Positions 11,890 through 26,800 of a DNA stretch of 64,000 nt are shown piece after piece. The notes under the pieces were generated by a model. The model was not told the DNA's origin, ran no database searches, and saw nothing but the letters and a program-made list of their open reading frames with translations. Source of the stretch: Phoronis australis (Eukaryota; Phoronida; Phoronidae); the NCBI GenBank assembly GCA_002633005.1, contig NMRA01000104.1:268070-332069 (forward strand), written 5' to 3'. The first letter of the stretch is position 1. The number at the start of each line of letters is the position of its first letter. Both the position numbers and the translations under genes were made by a program.

Positions 11890-14800
11890 GTATCTCTTCG
11901 CATTCGGCCCCTGAATGAGGATGAAATAATTCATGGCGCCACACCAGTGGCTCACGGTGTGCAAGGCAATGTAAGCGCAATTCTATTGTATAAAAGTCTT
12001 CAATAAAAAGTACACTGACAGATTCATCCCTGACAGTTAAATAATCCTTTTTTGTGCAAGAGACCAAAAGATGACACAGTCACTTAAAATGAATAACAAA
12101 ATTAACCTAATTTTCATTGAAAATAAATTAACTGAAATTTGTGGTTTTGAAATGCATTTTGAAATTTCTTACGAAACATTGGTGTAAATGCAGGTGTTCT
12201 TTTGTTTGTGTGCTCTCTAGCTCAGCATGATGTATCAACCTAATCACTAAAATGTGGCTCTTTTGAATGATAACATCTTTTGTTTTATTTTCAAATATTT
12301 CTTGAGTATAACTCTTGAGTGTAGCCTATTTTTTATTATTATTTAGTTTTAAGCTTAGAAGAAAAATGTGTCGCCTTAGTGAACTCACACAACATCTGTA
12401 AATTACTTGCTTTACCAGTGAGTAAAGATGAACAAAATACAAAAATATAGGATTTATAATACTACAAAACGCCAAAATAAAATGGGTACGTATGAAAATA
12501 GATAGATGGACTAAAAACCTGCCACAGAATGATTTAAGCTCTTTCACCGACCAAAATGTGGCTTATTTGAATAAGAAGCACCTTTTTTCTTGTTTATAAA
12601 TATTTTTTGAGTTTAACTCAGATAACGTCAGATTGGTAAAAAAGTCAAAAATCAAATTAGCGTTTCTCCTTTCAGGAAAGACCTACTTTTACTAATTCAA
12701 AATCTGTAGTTTCGTAAATATTTTTCTGAATGCACAACTTGTCAATAAGGTCCTACATATGGTAAAAATTCCTAAATTTAGAACTGTCTCCCGAATTTCG
12801 GATGCCTAAGTCCAACCCCAAACTGAATTTTTTTATTCGTAACTGTAAAATGACCTTATTGCTGTCAATCACTCTGAAATGACACGTAGCCTATTTAGTA
12901 AAATCTCTTCAAAAGTTTCAGTGTCAATAAGGTCCTACACAGCCAATGTCCTTACTGTTGTCAATCACTATTAAATGAGGTGTGGCCTATCCAGTAAAAT
13001 CTCATTTCACTTTTTCATCAGAAATACCTTCTTATTTTAAGTAACTAGTCTGAGGCTTAGTCTTTTGCACATTTATGTTCCTCAGCTGGCATCAACAGGG
13101 CGTGGAATTTCCTCTTTAAGAGGATATCGTCTTCTTTGATTTCAAATTCCTCTTATTTGCTTTCCATCCTCGTCTCTTTTTTATCATTATTTTGACTTTA
13201 ATCATGCAAAAAGGTTTATTTCAGTAAAATGTTACAACACAAAAAACATTTCTATCGTGCACAGGCCTATTTATTTGTGGAACAATACCATCACCTGGAA
13301 ATTTTTTCTCTTTTTGTCATTGGTCATTCCATGCACTGCATCAAAGACATTGAGCTTTTTGACAACAATATAGAAACCTGTGGAAGGGAAGAAAGTACTG
13401 TTTTGACGATTGATTCTGTTCCTAATTGATGACATTTTCATATTTGTAAGTAATTCTGAGAGGAGGTACTTTCTCAAGGAACTGATTCCAAAAATACTTT
13501 CTCTGCAGCTAGTAAAAATTATTAAGTAAGATTTAAAATTCAGAACGTTTTTCCAATCTAGTCCATCAAAGACATTATTCACATACATGAAGTGGACCAG
13601 TCCTGTATTATCTAGCTAGTAACAACTCTTGTGAAGGTATCCAGTCTGTGATATTGTTTACTCTGTCTTGTATTCTTGTTAAGGCCTTTGTCCAAGCCTG
13701 TTTGCATTTCTGTAGCTCTTTCAGATTAATGTGTATACAGTTTGACTATGGTGTTTGTGTAGTGCTTTTCATAATCAACTACAAACACTTGGTCTATTGA
13801 AACTTCTTTTTGAATGCTCTTCAGTCAAACCTGAGTTTAGATTTGCTAGTTTAACTTGTCAACAAGTGATTGACCATCATAAGATCCTCAATAATCAAAT
13901 GGACAAATTTAAGACATTTTCATCAGCTGACATTAATGCAAACTGCCTTGAACACCCAGAGTTCTCCCACTAGCTACTGCACCGTGTGTGAACAGGTCTG
14001 AACCCAATGTTTCTAAACCTGTTTTCAATCTTGGTGCTAAATGAGTTTGCATTTCTACATGACCACAGTAAAAATTCTTCAGTTTGGGAGACAATATGGA
14101 GGACAAGTGAAATTTCGTTTTCTCAAATTTCTCACCAAAAAGAACTTCCCGGTCAATTTACTTTGCTTTTAGCATGGTTTGTAAGGCATAGCTATTGCCA
14201 GACAACATTTACTAAAATTTGGAGCATTTGCAACAGTGTGGTAAGCCACAAAAATGGAAATATGTCAATTTTTACAATCATGTCTTATCCATAGTTTTCG
14301 TGGCTCCTGCATGAGTTCGGAAATCCATTGATGAACCAGCAAAAGGGACTATTGCCCAAATGTCCACAGTATAGGCATGGACTTACATGAAGTTGTCCCC
14401 CATGTTTGTATTTTTGACGGAGAACCCTGGTAAAATAAAATGTTACTCTCTGTTTTGTTAATTCACAAGGAAGTCATGTTGAGTTATGAAACTACAAATC
14501 TCTGATCGCATCTTCTGTCTGTTTTTTCCATCTCAAGTAGTTGAATTAAAATTCACTCTTAAGGTCAGCTCTGCAATTTTCTAAAACTGTATTTGTAAAG
14601 AAACTGGATTGTAGCATTATGTTTTGGTGAAGTAATGAAACTTGTGAATGTCTCTACATACTACTACCCGAGTACTCCTTAGTATGAAGTGGAACTTGTG
14701 TAGGGTTGTCATGGAGACGGGCTGTTATCTTCCAATCATTAACACAAAAGACATTCCTTTTCTGTTGAGCAACTGATTTTTTAATTGATTTTATAAATCT

Positions 14801-17800
14801 TTATTTTCAACAAAGAGACTCACCTATCATAATTAAATGTGCTCTCAATTGTCGTTCCATGATGCTCACTAACAAGCACTGCTATGACAAAACCTTTTGT
14901 GATCCAAAACATGATGCATATAGTAATTACATGTCATAGACACTTTGTATTCTTATTTGCAGGTGGTGGTCTTGCTTGATCCTACTGAAGACCCTGATGA
15001 TGTATTGAGGGTGAACCGGTCACGAGAGAAGCAATATGTCTTTGACAGTGTCTTTGATGGCATGTCTGGCCAAGTATGTCCACTTCAGTATCACTCATTT
15101 CTGTTTGTATTAAGATATTCTGTCTGTATATTAAATATCTTTCCATATCGTGGTCGCTTGGGCATCTCTTCTAATATCTACTTGAGAGAAAAGTTTTTCA
15201 AAAACTCAGGTCATTAGCACCTTTTTACCTGAAGGGCACGAATAACCCTTTGAAATCGTCAAAAGGGGTCTACTCTCAGAACTAGATATTTACGCATTGA
15301 CAGATCAGCTCAACAGCATTCTCTAGAACAACACTGTTTTTAAAATGTTTGCATGGGGTACTGTCAAAAATGGCTCTTTCATAAATTTTATATATTCCTA
15401 TCTGTTTTAGTTCAAAAATACATGAAAAATTATAAATTAAATGTGGAAATCTGTTACTAAAGTTCACAGATTAGTGTAAAGTCCAAACATGAAGAGGATT
15501 TCAACTTTAAAGTCTTGGTAAATTTTACTCTCTTTAGTTTGTACTTTGTAGACACTAATTACCATACTCGTCTGGGTTACCACCCAGGGCACTTAAATTG
15601 GGAACTTAAAAAACGGGGTGGGCGGTAAGTCGAACATGGGTGGTTAAAATCAAAATTTTTTGAAAAATCTGGAGTCTGTGCTTAGTGCACAGAGGACCGA
15701 GGCGGATTGAAGTAACGGACTTCGACAGCCCGAAGTGAAATAGTGCACACGATACAGTGAAGTTATTAGGAAAATCTTAAGATTTATCATAAACAAAACT
15801 AAGTTAAGGAAGGGTAATGAATATTTTCAGATGACTCATCTGACTTGAAGTCAGAATGTAGCCTTAGGAAGCTAACACATTTAATGTGACTCTCTTTGTA
15901 GATTATTAATTTTGATTGTTAATGTTGAAATTTAGGACATTATTAGTTTGCTTTTTTACATAGGTTTTCAGAATACATGATTTTCTGTTATTCCATTTTC
16001 TGACACTCATAAACTACCGATGCATTAAAGATACTTTTCTAAAATAAGGGACTGCGGTTATGAATTACTATCCTAGTGCTATATTAGGATTCACTGATTG
16101 GAGTCAATGACTTTTCTCAGATTGATTAAATCAGGTCTTCAACATTCACTGGCATCCTGTTTTCCATTTACCTGTCTAGGTAATAGAGATGGTTGTACTG
16201 TAAATGTAGCCTGGAATCCTAATCATGGTCTTTACAAGCTTGCTTCATCATAACAATAGTCATGTGAATCAATAGAGCAAATATTTCTATAATCCAGTGT
16301 GTGTTCATGGGATCTATTGATGTTTGATAATCATTACTGAAGCCATGTACTTTGTTGGCTTAAGCAAAATTTACTTAGCAAGAATACCCACACATTGTGA
16401 ATATTTTATGAGGTCTTGTTTTGTTAGTGTGAATAAGTGATATTTTTGTATATTAGAATCCTTCAAACTTGAATTTTCTGTGTTAATTGCTTCCCAATTC
16501 TGTCTAGGGTTCGTTTAATGTCCTCCTGATACACCAGAGTATTCGTATTTTTCAACTGATGCGCAACTGAGGTGTTAAAACACAAATTACGCACACAGAG
16601 TTTACTATGATAATTCTTTTATTAGACTAGTACACTCTGATAGTTTGCACACCACCTTAAAATGCTGTGAAAATCTTCCTGTAGTTCATTCATGTAACAT
16701 TGTGGGAAACAGTAATTTGTACACTGGATAACAATCTGAAAAATAACTCGTATGCCTCATGACCAGAATGTATTTCGTATGCCTTATACTTTTTGTTCCA
16801 AAATGACTTTCAATATTTCGTATGTATGGGTAGATTAATCTTCTAATAGTTTGTAACATTTAAATATCTTCAAATACTTTGTATGTTGCGTTTCCAGGGA
16901 AACAATTTTGTGCGCACTAATACAAGAATTACCATAATTTATTTTTAGGTATTTATAGAGCATAAACCTTCTTTGAGTTAATAGCTGCGTTACTATGTTT
17001 TTCAAAAAATTTGCAAAAATCTTTTTACAGGAATTGTTTCCACTGTGTTTCATTGTGTCCCCAAGCAGTATGAAATATTCTTCCTACAACTCTTCAGCAT
17101 TCTGAAGGCATAAAGTAAAATGTTTGTTTTAATATTAAATACTTGGATGTTTCCGCCATTTCTTGCATTTGAATATCCCAAATAACTGTGGATATGGCAA
17201 ATTTTGAAAGGCAATATTTTGAACATCGGGCATCTAAAATTCTTTTAATGGTAAAGTTCTACAGTAAAAATTCTCCAGTTTAGGACAGTTTCTAAAATTT
17301 GTGGCATGCATGAATGGAATTTTCTTGATTCTGTAATTTGGGTCAAGGGGATTGTGACATTCAGCGTATTTCTCAATTTGGGATGTGTTTTAGATCTACA
17401 AAGTCGGTAATTATGACGTATTCGAGTGATTTTTGAATGTCAAGTGGCCAATATTGCCTACTTCTAGAACTTTGGGAAAGCTTCAACCTTGGCGAGAATT
17501 TGAACCATACCATTTACATAGTACACTCAGCCACCATACTTGCACTATTTACATAGTACACTCAGCCACCATACTTGCACCATTTACATTTTGTTTATGT
17601 GATTGGAGTGTCCTTTTTACTACGTTGCACAGCGAGTGTACTTTTCATTTATGTGTTTCATTTATGCTTCATAATATTTTATTTCATTTTATATTATTTA
17701 TGTTCATAAAATTGTATTATTGAACATGTTTTTAACTGGACCCAAGGAAGAACAGTGACTCCCACTGACTGGGAACCTCGCTCTAAGTAAAGAATAAATC

Positions 17801-20800
17801 AAATTAAAAAGATTTTATGTGACCCAGACCCCCCCCCCTTTCCTCGCCCCTGCTCCAATATGCACCTCTTCAATCTCTCATCTTTTGATTTCAGGAAGAG
17901 GTGTTCGCCAAGACGACTAAAAGTCTTATAGACAATGTCATCCATGGTTTCAATGCGACAGTATTTGCATATGGAGCTACAGGTTCGTTTGTTCCATGAT
18001 GTTCTACAGCTATACAAACCTTTATAAGTAATCTGAGTCTGATACTTGCCATTAAAGGTATTAAAATATCTGTCCATGTGTACGTGCATCATGCATGTCC
18101 TTCTGTCATCGCATCTCTTATAAATTATTACCGTACCCCTTGAGCTTGTCACTCACAGATTCACATTAAAACATCAATGCTTTGTTGCCAACCTGGCTAA
18201 GTGATTACATTTTCTCGCTCATGCGTGAGTTTGTCATGTTACAGGCGCTGGAAAGACACACACAATGCTGGGTACACAATTTGAGCCTGGCATCATGCCC
18301 AGGACTCTCAACGCTTTATTCCAAGCTATGGAAGATACACAGGATAGCATGCAATACAAAGTGAACATGTCTTACTTTGAGGTAGGTCTAAGCAGGTTGT
18401 GTTCATTTTGATTACTGATCGTACCAAAGAATTGCTTCTGTTTATTGTATGCTTGTGTGTGAGACCAGGCTTAGATTGTACCATATGTGTTTTATTTGAA
18501 TGCCAAATATTATGTTACTTTCAAAATGAACAAACGTGTCCCATGTCAAGAACTTGGCCTATTTTGAAACATGAGGGAATTGAAATAAGCGAACATTATG
18601 CTCTGTATTTGAACATTGGAAGATGCACCGATGTGTATAAATTGTAACCGATGATCACATATTTCAAGCAAATAGGGCTGCAGCTGCTTATTATCGGGTT
18701 GGATGAATTCAACATAGTCACCGTTTCTTTCAAATGACAGCTGGTCTGCTTGTTGGGAGCGTATTTCAACAGATTCCAAACGAGCTAAATTTTGTAAAAT
18801 GTCAGTTAAGTTGTGCTGTCATGGAAGTAATGTGCCTCCTATATGTGGGTGGTTATCTTCACTAATCCTATCAGATGAGCTCATTTGTGGAGCTGGAGTC
18901 ATGGTGTGCTTATGACGTAATATTATACAAGGGTGGACTGATCCTGAGGGAAATGGGGTTATATATTTGGAGGGGGAGGAGGATGGGGCGTGTCGTCCTG
19001 CTTTCATTGACTTGTGCTTGCTAACTTTCTTTAAACAATCAGGGTTGGTTTATGTTTTCTGTAGCTGATCAGCTTACGAATAGTGACACCTGGTGTCCAA
19101 GCGGCTAAATGGATAATGTTGCTTCATGAAGCCTATGGCGAGATGGATTCAGTGGGCGTATAATAATACGTGACAATCTTCATAGAGTGATTACATTATT
19201 CCCTGAGGGGTGCTAATGTCAGCAGGTGGCTTTGTTGGACAGCACTATCTAATCTAGACTCGCTGTACATAATGATTATGAATTGCTAAGCAATATATAA
19301 AAACTTATTACCTAATAACCTTAACAACTACCTCTTATTAAGAATAGGAAGTGTTAAAAGGTAACAATAACGTGTTTCATGATGTAGTTATGAGATGATA
19401 TTTTGTTAATGTGCCTTGGGTGGATGACATGTCTATGCCAGTGTGTGGCTGATCAATATTGCTTTACATCTCAGTAATCTGTTTGATCAGATGGATAAAG
19501 ATATAAACTGCATTTTTGATGTGTCTCTACCACCACCTCCAATCCAGTGTCTCTTAACTAGATGTTTTTGTAAAGCAGCCTTCGAACTTCAGGTTTCTGT
19601 CTTTAATACTGTAAGTTTTGATACCAAAGAAATATTCTTTTGACTTAAATTTTTAAAGACCTCAGTAAAGGAGGTTGCGGCAATATTGCATTAGCTTCAA
19701 CGTCTAGACGCTTGTCAGTTACAGATGTTTCCATTCTGTGTAATCACTGTTTTGTCCTGTTATTGATTCTTTCAAATTGCTGATATTCTTGTTATATTAT
19801 CTGTGCCTTATTTTTGCTGCTGCACCGAACAACCCCTGACCGTGGCTGTCGTGCGTACTAATTTGATGTTTGGGGAAGCATTGATTTTAATGACTGGTTT
19901 GAATAGGTGCTCACTCATGTAAAGTTGAAGAATCAATGGATGGACAATAGTTGCCAGGTGTTACTTGTTCGAGTGAAATGTCTGGTGTCTGGCATGATGA
20001 CCATCATTTTGGTGTAACCCACGCAAGCTTATATGTTGATGTCCTGCAGAATGTGTGCATTATCTAAAAATCCCTTTAATTCATAGGATTATGAATTAGT
20101 TAAGATTTTGGACCAATGTATTACTGTCTGGGATTTTACATTTCTTATACTCTGATATTTTTATAAGGAGACTATTATTAAAAATAACAATAACTGAAAA
20201 TATTGTCAATAAATGTTGATACGTGATCATGATTGTAAAGAAATGGTCATCGTCCGTTCCATGAAACTGATAAATGAGAGCATGAAATGATGTGTCGGTA
20301 CATAAAAATGCGCCATTGTAATGTGGTGCTTACTTAGTTGGCGTTCATCTTCTTCAACACATTCACCATACTAATGAACCAAATGACGTTCAACAGTCAG
20401 CCTGTAATGAGCTTGGAAGCACCACTTATTTAACATGCTAGGTTTTGTATGATATGATTTATGACCTTATGGATACCATAGTAACAAATAAGCTTAATTG
20501 CGTTGATTTTTAATGAGGGCTTACCAAAGCTTAATTTGTCAAAGTACCAACAACAGAGAGGCTTGGGTATAAATTTGCAACAGTCATATTACCTTTGGTA
20601 TAACGACTCTGTTTTGTACATTTCAGATTTACAATGAAATGATTCGTGATTTGTTAAACCCTTCTTCTGGTTATCTTGAGTTAAGAGAAGATGGCAAGGG
20701 GGACATTACTGTAGCTGGTCTGACAGAAGTGTCAACACGATCAACTGTAGAGGTATACTGGAGGGATTGCTTCACTAAAAGTAGCCCTTGCTGTTGGGCA

Positions 20801-23800
20801 TTCCTACTGATAGCCTGTTCATGTGGTCCACCTGTAATAGCTGGTTGGACTTAGTGGACAGTTCCACTGATGTTATTGGAGAGGCAGCTTGTTTGCTTTC
20901 TTTACTGTGAATGATATCAGTAATCAATTATCAGGTCTACTCCTGGTCTGTTGTATTTACTGTTTTGGCTAGCTGGCTTTCAGGCTTTCACATAGATGTA
21001 TGCCTCTTGAAAATCTGTTGTGTTCTTCATTCTATGAATCAAAATATTTTGTAACTGTCAGTGTGTATATCTAACCTCATTTGTTGCTAAACAAGTGTCT
21101 GTTACCTACTTGTATGTGTGGTTGTATACCACAGATCTCTTGCAATTAGTGTCTCATACCTGATTCAGGGTTCTCCACTTTTCGAAATTAAAAAAAGGGC
21201 ACAACCATGCCAGACAACATAGCTAGGGCACTCAAGCATAGGCAACCATAGGCAGATCTAGGGAGGTCAAGGGAGTTCGGATCCCCCTTTTTTCTCTTGA
21301 TTTCAGTGATGTCAAATCTAGAATTTTCAAATTGTTGTCTTGGACCCCCATGTTTAAAAAATCCTGGATCCGCCCCTGTCATGAGAACTCTCTCCTTATA
21401 CTGAGGGCTTTAGGTGGGCTGTCTCCAGAGGCTTTGTATTCAGGGATTGTTTCTTGCATTTTTGGAAATCTTTTTGTTGAAATGAGTCATTGCAAGAATG
21501 AAATTATGTAATCTGCTTACTAGTCAAAATAGGATTGAATTCATTTTTAGCAAAATTTTGCAAATTAATGGTCTTGACTCTGTAAACTAAAAAAATTGTC
21601 TTTAATTCCCATTATCTAACCCACAACACAGAAAAGCATATATTTTTAGCTCTTAAAGTAGGTCCATAATTTTATTCTTCCTTAGTTTCCTTTTCAACAC
21701 TAGTGTTCTGAGTGGCTTTGAACCTTTGACCTCTGTTAGCTGACCAAACAGATGCACGTGACAACTTGGGATGACAGTGGGACTGGTGCGTTATTAGAGG
21801 GGGAGTTTTCAGCTATTACTCCATTTGAAACTTGAGATTTAATTAATTGCAGAACTTGCAGTAAGTGTCTGTTACCTGACTGTTGTATGCGATATTGTAG
21901 ATCATGGGTCTTTTGCAACAAGGCAACGCAGTGAGAACTCAAGAGCCAACCAAAGCCAACTTGACATCGAGTCGATCACATGCCCTACTTCAGGTGGTGG
22001 TAAAACAAAGAAGCAGGGCTCGCAATATTCACGAACATATCCGTTCAGGGAAACTATATCTGATAGACCTTGCAGGCTCTGAACGGGCATCTAACACACA
22101 GAACCGAGGCAAACGCATGGTTGAAGGAGCACACATTAACCGATCGTTGCTGGCTCTTGGCAACTGTATTAATGCTTTATGTAAGTCAACTACAACTGGT
22201 TACAGTAATGTCTTATTGTTCATCTTTTCCTGATTATTATTTGCAAAATTTATCCGAATTACCGTCCCTGAGTTTAAAGATCATGATCATTTTGTATCAC
22301 TTTTAAGAAATTCCGATTTCTGTCTATGTATTTCACCAATAATAAATTGTCCATTGTAGTTCCGTTTGCTTTCCTTGCTAGAGCTGACCATTTACAATTC
22401 TCTGTTTCAGCTGAGAAAGGTGGTAAATATGTGAACTACCGTGACAGTAAACTAACAAGACTGTTGAAAGATTCACTGGGAGGCAACTGTAAAACAGTGA
22501 TGATTGCACACATCAGCCCTGCTAGTCTCAGCTTTGAGGAGTCTCGTAACACGCTTGTGTACGCTGATCGTGCCAAACATATAAAAACAAAGGTATGCAT
22601 TTTTATTGCTGGGCTGTATACGGTGTTTGGAGGTTGGGCACATTTTTTATCAATGTTACCTTTTTGACCTGTTTTTGTACCTAATGTTTTTCGGTTTTTA
22701 AATGAATTTGCAACAAGGTACTAATTTCTGCCTAGTAATCACTAATTTCTAGTTTGAGATAAAATTGTTAAGTTTGCCTTGTTAACATTGTTTAAAATAA
22801 ATGTGCACTGTATTCTATTTAATTTCTAAACAAGCTAAATTTCTAATAAATCAGTATATCTTACGTATGGCTGTCACAACCAAGTATTTCAATCAATCTC
22901 ATCATGTTCAAAGTGTCCCAAGAAGTTGGTGGAACAAGCTGATGGGCAGAAATGAGAACTTTTGACCAAAAAACTCGCCTCAACCTCAGTTGTGGTTGTG
23001 GGTTCTTACACACACATAGTAACGAGTGTCTCCAATGTTTGTTTTGTCCCCACTCAGGTTTTGACCATTGTGTCACGATTCTTGAGAAGGTAGTTAAAAC
23101 TATGTTTGGTATGATAGCACGAGATTGATAGCGAGATCTGTTGACAGGTTCGCAAGAATCTGATAGATGTGCAGTACCACGTGGCACAATACACGGCCAT
23201 TATTCAAGAGTTGAGGGAGGAGATAGAGAGACTACAGCAGAAACTACATCACAAGACTGGAGATGGCGCTGTATCAAGCATCCAGGCTGTTCAAAGTAGG
23301 CTATGCAGTTTTTTGTGTCTTAGGATAGAATCATAGACCATTTTTTCACGTCCATTCACTTCCAAATCCTGTCGTATAACAATTAAGGCCAAGAAAACAT
23401 AATTATATTTATATAATTGTTTCTGGGCCCGGGAGTCTAATCTTTGTACTTTAAATCAAACCCGAAACTATTTTGCTACTTTTTGTCCTGCTTTACTACA
23501 AACTCAAACTAATTATCTATTATTCTATGCTCGAGTACATTATGGTTTCCGCAAATGAGATAGATACTTTCACTGTTGATGAACCTTATATTCAAGCTAC
23601 AAACTGGAGTAAAAACTCAAAATTTTGAGTTGAGACTCAAGGTCATGACTTAAGTGCTGGAGTCAGCAAGTACAAACTGGGATCAGACAGTCATCTAAGT
23701 GGACCTTAAAGTACTCGAGCACAGAATTACGAACATTTGAGTTTGTATTAGATTGATATTGTCAAAAAAATTTTGACTTTGATTTCAAGTACAAAGATTA

Positions 23801-26800
23801 GACTCCAGACCTTGGTCTGTGCTTTCTGAAAATTGATGCGATGTTTATTTTAACATGAAAAGGGGATTGTTTTATTTCTTTGGAGGGGTGACTGTAACTC
23901 AAATCCACATGAATTAAGGTCAAGCCACTTTGTTCAGGAAATATACCTTTAGATACTTTTGCATTGCTTTGAAAGGATTACTGACGAGTTGTTGTGGGCG
24001 GATGTTGTTTTATTTGAATAGTGAGATGCAGGCAACCAAATGCTATTTTTATGCAATTTGCTCAGTTACACAGACTCATCAATTGAAAAGTACGTGACTT
24101 TGTATGTATGAAGTTAGGTGATCATTAATAAATCAGCAAGGTCTGTAATTGTAACACTCACAGGTCTTTACCTGTCTTGTAATTGTTTGTTTTCTGTGTT
24201 CTTAAAGTCGAGGCATTTCTCCATGCAATATTAATGGGACATTTTCTTCATAAATATTATAAGACATTGACAAGGGGACGATTGTGTTCTTCAAGTTATA
24301 CAGTATTTTCCAATCCATACGATAAGACTTCGCTTGACTGCTCACAGTCAAAGACATTAAGCGAAATAGCTTCATCATTGAATAGTGCAATGCTGAAGGA
24401 CATTTAAAGAAAAATTCCAGGACTTTTGGACGTTGAGGTAAATAATAATAATTAAAATGGCTTCTTTGATATCTAGATAGCATTTTTGTAAAAAAATAAT
24501 TTGGCATAGCATTTTTGTAAAAAAATAATTTGGCGAAATTCAAACTTTCCCGAAACGGAAACTCAAGGTCACACGAATTCACTGCCATTTTATCCTGTGC
24601 ATTGTCATTGGAAAATCGTTGCCAATCTCTAATAAGTCATTCACTTGTTCCTGGATCTGATGGCGAAGTGAACATTTCTTGAGAGTTTCTGGAATTGTAA
24701 ACTATCGTTGTGTATGAAATCCAACCATTGATTCGGAATGACTTTAATAAGTGTATTTAAGTCGGACTCAGAAATGGGTGCGTGGGAGCCCCTGGCTGGG
24801 GGTGATAGTCGCGAGTGATGGCGAGGGCTTTTTCCACTGTGATGCGGTAGAAGGCTATCAATTCAAACTGAGTTATGCCGAGGAAGAGTATTACTAGTCA
24901 AGTTGAGCAATAAGACGTCAGCAACATCTACAGTCGGGAGTGCAACAACTTGTCACAACACATAAGATCAGTCTGGCTCTGTTAGGAGACTGACATTTAC
25001 TGAGTCCGACGCAGGCTTGCTAAGTAACTCGGTTTCGGGAAAGTCTGAATTTCAGTGAATTCATTTTTTTACAAAAATGATACCCAATTACCTAAAAATT
25101 CATTTTAGTTCAATCTTGTTATTTACTCAAACGTCCTAAAATCTTGGAATTTTTCTTTAAAGACAGAAACCAGTTTCAAACAAAGATTACCTGATGCCAA
25201 CTATGTTATGTTGAAAGCCCATATTGGTTTAAGGGGGCCAAAAGGAAATTAATGTAGCAAAAAAGGATTTATGGCTTATTGAGCATTGCCTCCTGATCAT
25301 TGGTCTCTGTTGTTGTTTGTGTATCCTACGTGCACTGTCCTTCTTCTAGATGAAGTCAATCGTCACGAACACGAGGTTGAGTTGGCTGTTGTCAAAGAGA
25401 GGCTGCTGACGGCATTTAGGGATCAGATGGAGTTACGTGAGAGCTGGATGGAGTTGAACACAGCCTTGATGGAGATAGAGGGGGAGAGGAATAGAAATCT
25501 GAGGGTGGTGACTGAGTGGGAGGGGGAGAGGTTGAAGAATCTCAAGAGGAGGGACTCTACAGATGGTGAAAGTACAGACAACAGGGAGAAAGGTGGGTTG
25601 GCCTGCTGATGAACACAAACACTAAAGTGTTGTCTCCGTAATGTGTATCAGTTGGATGACTGCTTGTTAGCAGGTCCACACTGTGTTCTGTGGGTTTTAT
25701 TGGATGGGAAGACACTGATTCAAGAATTCTATTTTGTGTTGAAAATTTTGAATTTGTCATGTCTCCAATAAAAGCAGTTATTTTGCTGCAGCACACATTT
25801 ATTTAACAAGATTTTTACTGTGCTTTATGGGCTGAATTCATGGCACAGCCAACTGGTTACTGTTGTGTATTGCATTGACCGGGTTGTCTTGTTGACAGAG
25901 CAAGAGAAACTACGTGAATTGCAAGGTTACTCTGAGGAGACTCCGGAGCCCGAGGAAGTGCGTGAAGCTCGCCAGGAGATGAAGAACCTGGTGAAAGAGA
26001 TGCAGCGTACAGAGAGCATCAAGAGTACTGTGGAGAAGGAGATTGGAGAGTCCAGGCAAAAGATAACAACGTTGGTGGAGGTACGTGATGTCAGAGAAAC
26101 GGTAGTAACAGCTATTATTATATGTATATGTGTACTACAAGTATAGCCAAAAAGACCGACTCCCTGAGCACTGACCCAAAAGCAGTAAATTAATGTATTT
26201 AAATTGTTTCAATTGCACGTTGACTGTTTTCAATGTGTTTATTTATTGCCAGCTTTTTTATACGGAAATATTTACAAGCATGTTTTCTGCTAACTCCACT
26301 GATAAGTAGAGTTATATTTAGTAGTCAAGCATTCGTCTTAATACTCCAAATAGTCTATGTGAGCACATTCATTTCACTAAGTGTTGTGCTTCTTATAGGA
26401 ACTGCCTAGAATCACTGGCAACAAGGAACATTTGGAGATTCTTACCCTGCTCTGCAAGGTTCACGAGAAGGAGATTGAAAACACGGAATTGAAGATGCAT
26501 CTGTTGCTACGGCAACATGAGATGGAGAACAACGAGTTGGCCATACAAACATACACACATTATAGAAATTTGTGTGATGAAATTATTCGACAGCAGAGAG
26601 CTCTTATTGATGGTAAGTGGTGTCATCTATTGATGGTAAGTGGTGTCATCTATTGATGGTAAGTGGTGTCATCTATTGATGGTAAGTGGTGTCATTATCT
26701 ATTGATTTATGTTGTGATGAGACATCAATAACTTAATTGTCGAATGCACAGTGTCTGTATTGTGTCTCAGAGTCATGTTAATTATCATTTAAATCCCGTA

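Larger units (their letters stand above)
11890..22592 (+). other. KIF19: KIF19 motor domain exons
   Basis: Exons 2 to 8 (counting the missing exon as 1) encode the kinesin motor. In order: the first beta strand with SLRIRPL at 11893; the KIF19-type loop-2 stretch [10 protein letters not shown] in exon 3; the ATP-binding P-loop [10 protein letters not shown], split by the intron between 17982 and 18245; switch I SSRSH and switch II DLAGSE in the 280-nt exon at 21901; the [16 protein letters not shown] helix; and [16 protein letters not shown] in the exon at 22411. All nucleotide-contact motifs look intact, so the motor should be active. Confidence 0.95.
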
